Notes under the pieces: generated by a model
The model's database searches: none
What the model saw: only the letters and a program-made list of their open reading frames with translations
What the model was told of the DNA's origin: nothing
Made by a program: the position numbers and the translations under genes
In this document: one piece after another, positions 58,026-64,000 of the stretch
Layout: each line of letters opens with the position of its first letter
How positions within the stretch are numbered: the first letter of the stretch is position 1
DNA from: Symsagittifera roscoffensis
Taxonomy: Eukaryota > Xenacoelomorpha > Acoela > Convolutidae
Assembly (NCBI RefSeq): GCF_963678635.1
Contig: NC_087064.1
Span: 79,650,512-79,714,511 of the forward strand
Reading direction: 5' to 3'
Length of the DNA stretch: 64,000 nucleotides

Positions 58026-61000
58026 TTAAAAGAGATACTGGATAAGAGTGTGTCTCAGGTCTCTTATCTTGTTCCACGAGTCCGTGGATTTCTTCATATC
58101 CAAGTTCCTCACTCTCTCTTTCATCTGCTCTGGACAACGTGCCAGTTCCATTAGTCCTCCCAAGTTTCCGTGGGTAATTGCGATCAATGTCAGAAGTCCA
58201 TCTAGCCGCAGGTTCTGAATTCCATCGGTGAGCAGCATCGCCGGTCCTTTCACGAAATTCTCCGCTCCGAATGTCACGAATAAGGCTATTAATTCCACTA
58301 TCGATACTCTCACCACTGCTTGGAGGAATTCCTTTATCAAATAGTGCGAGACTTTCGGATAGACTTTTGCCAAGAAGGACGCGGTCCATCCGGCTCCCAA
58401 CCCTTCTAGCATGCTGTCTGTCCTTTCAAAGCCCTCCTGTCCTTTCATTTCCTAGGTCCAGAAGGTTTCCAGAGTAATCTGACACATTCTGATTACAAAC
58501 TCAGCAGTCTTTTCTCCGGAATTTTCCGCCAGGTTCACCTCCTTCAACAAGTAGGCATGCATCTTCGTGATCATCACGGGGCCTTGCTCAAAAGCATCTG
58601 CACCCAATGCCGCTACTCTAGGGTTCAGGTGTAGCCACTGGTTGGCTTCCGGTTTGGTTCTCAGAATCATCGCCTCCAGATGAGCTCTTGTCTCCAGTGA
58701 ATTTTTCCTTCTTGTGTCTTCACCTGCCACTTCCATTGCTCGGAACCATAAGTCGTTGGACATTGCCGCGATCACTCGATGGTCGTCGTCTATTCCCGGT
58801 TTCAGTTTGAGTTGTCGACTGAAATTGGACAGTTCCAACCCCAGCACTTCGTCCAACACTAACATGTGTAGCGCGTGGTCCTTGAATCCTCTCATCGCGT
58901 TTGAGATATCTGACCATACTGCAGGCAGTTCAGCCTTAAGTGGCCTCAGTTTCTCCATTTCTATCAGGCGATTCGGGGCTGTTATGATCACATCATATTT
59001 TCCTTCCGAGAGCAAGGCCACAATTGCATACACGAATTTCAGTCCATCCGGGAGATGTGCATATCCCGGAGACAACGCGAATACTACTCTCAATGCCACT
59101 TTACTGAATGACCCCTCCTTCGTCGCATCCACCACTTCACCCATCGACTCCAGGATGTCTTTTATCGCTGGCCATACTGCGTTTTCTGCCGTTGTAGGAT
59201 CTCTGAGTCTGCTCAGAAAACCTCTACTGTGTAGATGATCATTGATACCAGCAAACACAATCGTAATTGGGTTCATGTCTGTCTGCCTTTGTACCCCTAT
59301 AGCCAAAGACACTGATTGCAATAGGTCTAGGTCAACCGCGGCCAACATTATGACGTCCGGCCAAAACAAAGACTTGGAGGTGTACACGAACTCTGAATTC
59401 GCTACTACCATGATTTTGGCCTTCCTCATCTCTGCTTTGTCATAGGCGGCGAAGATGGTCTCATCTTTCTTTATCGCTGTCAATCCGCCATATCTCTGGG
59501 CATCACCATCTTGGTTCACTAGTTTTGGGTACACTCTTTCCTTCACATGACCAGGTGGTGTCGTCAGCTGCCTGAATATCTTCACGTGTTGTCCAATCGG
59601 CGCTCTCGCCGTCAGGAATCTTCCTGGTCTCTCTTCACGATTCCCCTCATCATGGTTCAATCTCACATCTTGCAACGGTCTCGCATTCACTGGTCCCATC
59701 GTGTTGTTAGAGGGCAGTCCCTCCAAGTCAGCAAATCTCAAGGCCGTCGTGGAGCTGAAATTTTTGCTAGCGGCTATCAACCAGCCTGTACCGGTTATCG
59801 AGTACAATCTGCTGACGGATAGCATCGCTCCATTCAGCATCCTCCTTGCATCTTCGATGAAGCTTGCTCTCTGGAGATCCAGCTTCATTAGTTCGTCTTT
59901 GTATTTATGCCAGGGAGACGGTATGGGTCTCGACCACATCAATGAGCCTCTACCTGGTCTCTTCTCTCGACTGGTACTCGTCGTCTCCGATCTAGTGTCC
60001 GATCTAGATGTGCCTGCTGTCTCTTCGATTGGATTGACAGGTCCTTTTCTTCTCCTAGGATGAATAGTCCTCCTCATCGGTGCTTCTCCCAATCGATCCT
60101 GTACGTCTGTTCTTCGACCTGGTTCGCTGGAGCTTTGTTGCCTGTAGTTCGTGACGGCCGGGACCGTACCCAAGCGTGTTTCCAAGCTAGGAGGCACAAA
60201 GGTGGTAATCACCGCGTCACTCACTGTTCCTTCTTCCTTCAGCACTCCTGTGTCAAAGAGTTCTGCTTCCAGCTCGTCCAACCGCTCTTGGAAGACTCGA
60301 TTCAACCAAGCTTGTCCTTCAATACTGTCGAAGTGGATGCCATCCGTGGTCAGTCTGGCCTGATCCATGGCTCTCAACTCATGTTCGATGTCCATGAGGA
60401 TCATTCTTCCGGCATTTCGACTTGCTAGGTTCCTCAAGATGTTGTTCCATCTTACGACTCCCTCGTTGTGCCTTCTTCCTGAGGCTGTCAGGCTTCTCGT
60501 ATTCATTGGCACAGTGCAAACGGTCAGTACCGCGCAATTGAGTTTCTGCCAGAGGGTAGTAAACAAACACACCATCATTGACTCCCATAGTGCTTCCTGC
60601 TCGTCTGAACCTCTGGAGATGTCATTCGTCCCAACTAAGATCATCACATTGGGAATCCTCCCTGGATTCATCAGTTCCACCATCCGACATAACTGGGCTA
60701 TCGTCGCTCCTCCAAAGGCCATCACCGTGGTGACCCACAAGGTCCTCAAATTCGACAGCACTCTGACCAAGCTGTCTCCCAATATCAGATGAGATGTCCC
60801 GAGTGGTGGTTGCTGCAGGTTTACAGCCGGGCTCCAGGTAGCTCGATTGAAGCAGGCCCTCGGATCTGTCTCCGGAACTCCCGTGAAGTTGTATTTCAAT
60901 TGATTATTCTTCTGCACGTCTATTATGCGAGACACTTTTTTCGCTGGCATCTTTCGTACTTTCCTCTCTGGGATTCTCGAGCTCCCCATGAGTGGTGTCA

Positions 61001-61923
61001 CGTTACTTATCCCTTGTCTGATCATGGTCTGGGAGAGTTGTACTCTGCCCGTATCGTCAATCGTTCCATAGGGTGCAGTCACCCCGGAACCTGGCGCATT
61101 CTTGTTAGCGACCAGTCGTCCAGCTGTCTCTATCAGTTTCCTCACTGTCTGTTCTACGACGGGGTCACCCAAGGTGTCACTAGGATTCGGGATCGTTACT
61201 CGATTTGTCTCTACTGGAGGTCGTGTCTCCGTTGTTTGACTCATTTCTCGAGGCGTCAAGAGCTCCATCGGGGACTGCCCACGAGGAATATCCCTTGCAG
61301 GTATCACTTTCTCCACGGCCGTTGTCAACGCCATCTGCTCCGATCGCTCTTTGTATTCCTGCCTTAATGATGCTTCTGGTCATCTCGTCCAGCTCCTTCT
61401 TCGTACTTTTCAGTTCATCGTTCATCTCATCCAGATCTTGCATGGTTTGGTTCGTCTGAACCTTCTGTGCTACTTTCGCCCTTTTTGATGGCACAGCTGC
61501 TCTCAGTGGTGAACCAGACGAGGTCGCCTCGCTGTTCATCTCCCGATGCATTCCCGTCAGCCCAGGTTTGGGCTTGGAGGGCATTGGCATCTCACCTGAT
61601 TGGTAAGTCCTAGAACTTCCCAATCCAGGCTCATTCGCCAAGTCACTCCCTGAGAGAGCCCCGTTTCTCCACCTCATCACTCTCATGTTCGGGCGGTCTA
61701 GTACTCCTCTTTCTCCATATGCTGCCATCAACAGGACTTCCGTGGGGCGGTCCCCACGGTTGTCGTGCCCCAAGATGTTGATCAGTGCGGTCAGCAACAT
61801 GACTACCTCTGGGTCCTCCAGAGCGAAGTCTCAATCGATCAGCCGACGATAGATCGCATCTATCATCGGTCCTACATATGCCTCTGCCAGGTCCATCAAT
61901 TCATCCAAGTTGAAGTTGTCCAT
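58026..61923 (-). pseudogene. Giant ORF, N-terminal part with SGNH hydrolase, copy R
   Basis: The start is ATG 61,921-61,923, the first after the splice-like AG. Damage: TGA at 61,831-61,833, a deletion of about 75-80 bp with frameshift near 61,345-61,385, TAG at 58,452-58,454 (Glu in copy L) and TAA at 58,026-58,028 (Gln in copy L). Between them 960 codons are open (58,452-61,334). Counted from 61,334, residues 181-350 form an SGNH/GDSL hydrolase with LILGDSLVR (Ser 188), FGGATI, LVGTNDIS (235-238) and TTDGIHFD (Asp 331, His 334), so the full catalytic set is present. Residues 640-760 hold a second GxND-like motif, FAGINDHLHS. A Ser/Arg/Thr-rich linker (about 400-475) lies between. Substrate unknown. 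Confidence 0.75.
60280..60800 (-). other. SGNH/GDSL hydrolase domain
   Basis: This is the domain within the giant ORF. Block I GDSL near 60,770, block II Gly in FGGATI near 60,710, block III GTND near 60,620-60,632, and block V DGIH near 60,333-60,344. SGNH enzymes are serine esterases or lipases acting on acyl esters. A related esterase is known in ORF1 proteins of some CR1/L2-clade LINEs. In copy L block III reads GTNN. Confidence 0.75.
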
Positions 61924-62309
61924 TCTATTCTTTCAAGTTTGATTTGATTCGATTCGATATTTGACTCAAGTGAGTTATTAAATGATCAATCAGGATCTAG
62001 AAAAAAAGTCACAAATATCACACTTGTCTGTTTCACCTTAACATATATCGTTAAAATTTGCTTAAAAACAGTTCAGATAAAAAGATGTTTATCCTAAAAT
62101 TTATTAAAATCAATTGGTTTCTAAAATTTTGGAATTCGGCCTAAGATTGGACAGTCCAAACTTTGGATCTATTCCCAAGATCGTCATTTAGTTGTTCATG
62201 GTCACTAACCCCTACTTACCCATGATCTTAATAACATAACATAACATAACACACATATCACATTTTACATACAACTTAGTCTTTGGCCTAACACTCTCTC
62301 GCACATCAC
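61924..62309 (-). promoter_or_regulatory. Inter-ORF gap with splice-like AG, copy R
   Basis: The counterpart of 804-1168. The minus strand has a long T tract ending in CTAG (AG at 61,997-61,998), then no ATG until 61,923. A short ATAACATAAC microsatellite (about 62,229-62,250) is not shared in length with copy L. Proposed acceptor for a subgenomic mRNA; inference. Confidence 0.4.
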
Positions 62310-64000
62310 TCAGCCTATGCTTAAGTAATATTTCTTATGTACATATACTTGTATGTTCGTATCAGAGAATATCACGTGTACAAGCGCGTACAATTCCCGA
62401 GGATGCAGTCTTCCTCTGTTTGGATCGTACAATGGAAGCGAGAGCTCCTTCACGTCCATTTCGACAAGGAAGTCCCTCAGCCTCGTCAAAGACAAGACTA
62501 GGTTCTCTGGGTCCACGTGCTGCTTCTCCGTCGCCCTCGTTACCAAGAAGCACAAGTGTTTTCCCGGTATCTTCGACGCCGCCGGAGGTAAGGCTGCTAC
62601 GCCCCCTATCCCTGGTCTTTGCTTCCAAAGGAATTCCACGTTTTTGTATTCTCTCTTAAAATCTGCCGCTAACGCTGTCCTAAAACTCATGTCTGCTGTG
62701 ATTGCTATCGCACATGTTCTGTTCGTGAGTATGAAATCACTGTCTGTTAGTATTATGTTACTTGAATATTCATTTGGTAAGTTAAAATATGACTCAACTA
62801 CCCTGCCTATGTCAGGTTTCTTAGGTTCTTCGCCTGTCTCTGCTTCTAAGTCTCCTGTTTCTCTCGCTATTCTCAATTTTTTTATTATCAAGTTTTCAGT
62901 GTGGGTAAGTCCTACCCCCACTCCCCGGACAAAAATATCCATCGACGTCCCCGTCGATCGCATACCGGGTATCAAGTCGAGGTTAGAAGCTGGAATGAGT
63001 AGTCGTCCTTCCTGGGCAGCCCAGGAAGGATCATATCGTTCGGTCTTGATGTATTTCATGCTTCCACGATCCACGTCTTGAATCGTGATGCTGGTCTCCT
63101 CTGGATCCGAGGTCGTTTCATTCAGCCACTCCAAGACACGCAGGTTCGTCAAGTCTTGCTCATATGACTGCTGTTGCTCGTCGTCGAATTCTACCTCGTG
63201 TTTCGACCAGTCGTCAACCCACTCATCGTCGTGATCATCGACTATGTCAATGTCTTGTGACACAGTTATTTCCTCTAGACCCACTACTTCCTCCACTATC
63301 TTCTTTAGATCTATCCTATCCACTACAAAGTCGTCACCGTAAGGATTGTATTTCTTTCTTGGTCTCATCCCGTCCTTCTGACGAGTCTGTATGGTGAACG
63401 GAAGATCCGGTTCCAAGTTCTTGGGAACCTCTATCTGTTCGGGATCCTGCCAATCTTCCTCTGCGTAGGGTAAGGTTTCATCGTCCGCTTCGATCTGTTC
63501 GTTTGGATCCAGGTCCAGCGGTGTATCCGTACCTTCCTCTACGACTTCGTTTCCATCGTTCTTCTCCCTGGTGCCTTTTTCATTGACCTCACAAGCAGGA
63601 TCCATCATCAGATAATCCCCTTCTTCCATGTCTGCAGGTATACACCAGTCTTCTGTCGATGGATTGTGTGGCTTTATATTCTCGTAGTGTGCGGCTCGGC
63701 CAGTACTCAGTCTATAAAAGCATCCCTCCTGATGCACCTCTGTAATCATGAAGGGTCCCCTCCATTTTTTTAGGAGCTTTTTTGTCCCTTTCGGTGGTAT
63801 AACGTTCTGGAATACCCATACGTAGTCTCCCACCGAGTAAGCCTTTGCACCAGCTGCTTTCTTGTCGAATCTTTTCCTCTGCCTTGCCTGTGCCTGCTGA
63901 GTGTTTCGTCTACACAAATCGTTCAGCTCCTGTTGGCGTCTGATCACATCCCTCACGTAGACCTGTGGGGACGTTTTCTTTCCCTCATATTCTGGGTAGA
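62310..64000 (-). CDS. Integrase C-terminus fused to acidic linker and macro domain
   Basis: The frame is open to the window edge, so the 5' end is missing. The codon at 63,954-63,956 is GTG inside the frame, not a start. From there, residues 1-100 are the C-terminal end of a Ty3/gypsy integrase: a basic helix (RQRKRFDKK) and the SH3-like module (YSVGDYVWVFQ, then KWRGPF, VHQEGCFYRLSTG and NIKPHNP). Residues 105-320 are an acidic linker. Residues 404-548 resemble a TARG1/OARD1-like macro domain: DSDFIL, CAIAITADMSF, GIGGVAALPP, HLCFLVTRA, VKELSLPLYDPNRGRL and a NIQVYV end. Where TARG1-type hydrolases carry catalytic Lys and Asp, Arg (TRA) and Gly (RGRL) seem to stand here, so binding without hydrolysis is possible. 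Confidence 0.75.
   Translation of the reverse strand, partial: YPEYEGKKTSPQVYVRDVIRRQQELNDLCRRNTQQAQARQRKRFDKKAAGAKAYSVGDYVWVFQNVIPPKGTKKLLKKWRGPFMITEVHQEGCFYRLSTGRAAHYENIKPHNPSTEDWCIPADMEEGDYLMMDPACEVNEKGTREKNDGNEVVEEGTDTPLDLDPNEQIEADDETLPYAEEDWQDPEQIEVPKNLEPDLPFTIQTRQKDGMRPRKKYNPYGDDFVVDRIDLKKIVEEVVGLEEITVSQDIDIVDDHDDEWVDDWSKHEVEFDDEQQQSYEQDLTNLRVLEWLNETTSDPEETSITIQDVDRGSMKYIKTERYDPSWAAQEGRLLIPASNLDLIPGMRSTGTSMDIFVRGVGVGLTHTENLIIKKLRIARETGDLEAETGEEPKKPDIGRVVESYFNLPNEYSSNIILTDSDFILTNRTCAIAITADMSFRTALAADFKREYKNVEFLWKQRPGIGGVAALPPAASKIPGKHLCFLVTRATEKQHVDPENLVLSLTRLRDFLVEMDVKELSLPLYDPNRGRLHPRELYALVHVIFSDTNIQVYVHKKYYLSIG

Larger units (their letters stand above)
51377..64000 (-). mobile_element. 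Giant LTR retroelement, copy R (3' half)
   Basis: The better preserved copy, reading from the right edge leftwards: integrase C-terminus plus macro domain, gap, giant ORF, 3' UTR, LTR. The remaining pol and gag would lie beyond 64,000. From integrase end to LTR end alone it spans over 12.6 kb, so a complete element must be far larger than a usual Ty3/gypsy element (5-8 kb). It cuts the tandem array at 51,376. Confidence 0.8.

Noticed and set aside
53244-62659. Plus-strand frames opposite the giant ORF and macro ORF (for example 62,353-63,081)
   Set aside because: They are antisense shadows with no recognisable domain, while the minus strand shows conserved domains.
63954-63956. Start codon of the integrase-macro ORF
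   Set aside because: The codon is GTG and the frame stays open with integrase-like sequence to the window edge, so the ORF is simply incomplete.
1-64000. One large inverted (palindromic) duplication of the whole locus
   Set aside because: Homology between the arms ends exactly at the outer LTR edges (11,769 and 51,377), the LTRs are strongly diverged, and the damage in each copy is different. Two separate insertions fit better.

Overview
This window looks like repeat-dense nuclear DNA of a metazoan, probably an invertebrate. The evidence is spliceosomal-type exon borders, CR1/Jockey-like LINEs, Ty3/gypsy LTR elements, a MITE and tRNA-like Pol III boxes, with no bacterial operon structure. 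The pyrimidine-rich TTTTCAG-type acceptors and the style of the gag and pol fragments would fit a nematode, but the species cannot be fixed from sequence alone. No ordinary complete host gene is visible. The only candidate host coding piece is a duplicated 417-nt exon.

The two ends (about 1-11.8 kb, plus strand; 51.4-64 kb, minus strand) are two copies of the 3' half of the same very large LTR retroelement, lying tail to tail. The order in each copy is: integrase C-terminus fused to an acidic linker and a TARG1-like macro domain; a gap of about 370 nt with a conserved splice-acceptor-like site; a giant reading frame of about 2,950 codons that carries an SGNH/GDSL hydrolase domain near its N-terminus and no family I recognise beyond that; an A-rich 3' UTR; and a 0.9-kb LTR (TGTGACATTCG...CGAATGTTACA). 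Copy R is better preserved (1,630-, 960- and at least 563-codon open stretches). Copy L is riddled with stops and frameshifts. Where I compared them, the copies differ mostly at synonymous sites, so this protein was under selection while the family was active. This element is the candidate new system of the window.

Between them lies about 40 kb of nested elements. At 11.8-14.8 kb is a dead CR1/Jockey-like LINE interrupted by an 878-bp solo LTR, followed by more LTR debris. At 16.1-21.4 kb (minus) is a dead Ty3/gypsy gag-protease region whose gag is interrupted by a LINE 3' end carrying zinc fingers. From about 20.9 to 51.4 kb runs a higher-order tandem array with a period near 12-12.7 kb. Each period is built from two related subunits that contain a CCCCTCCGGATTGG-type satellite, a 190-bp internally deleted LTR inside a LINE endonuclease domain and, in the second subunit only, a 448-bp foldback MITE and a full copy of the exon. 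The array is cut off by the LTR of copy R at 51,377.
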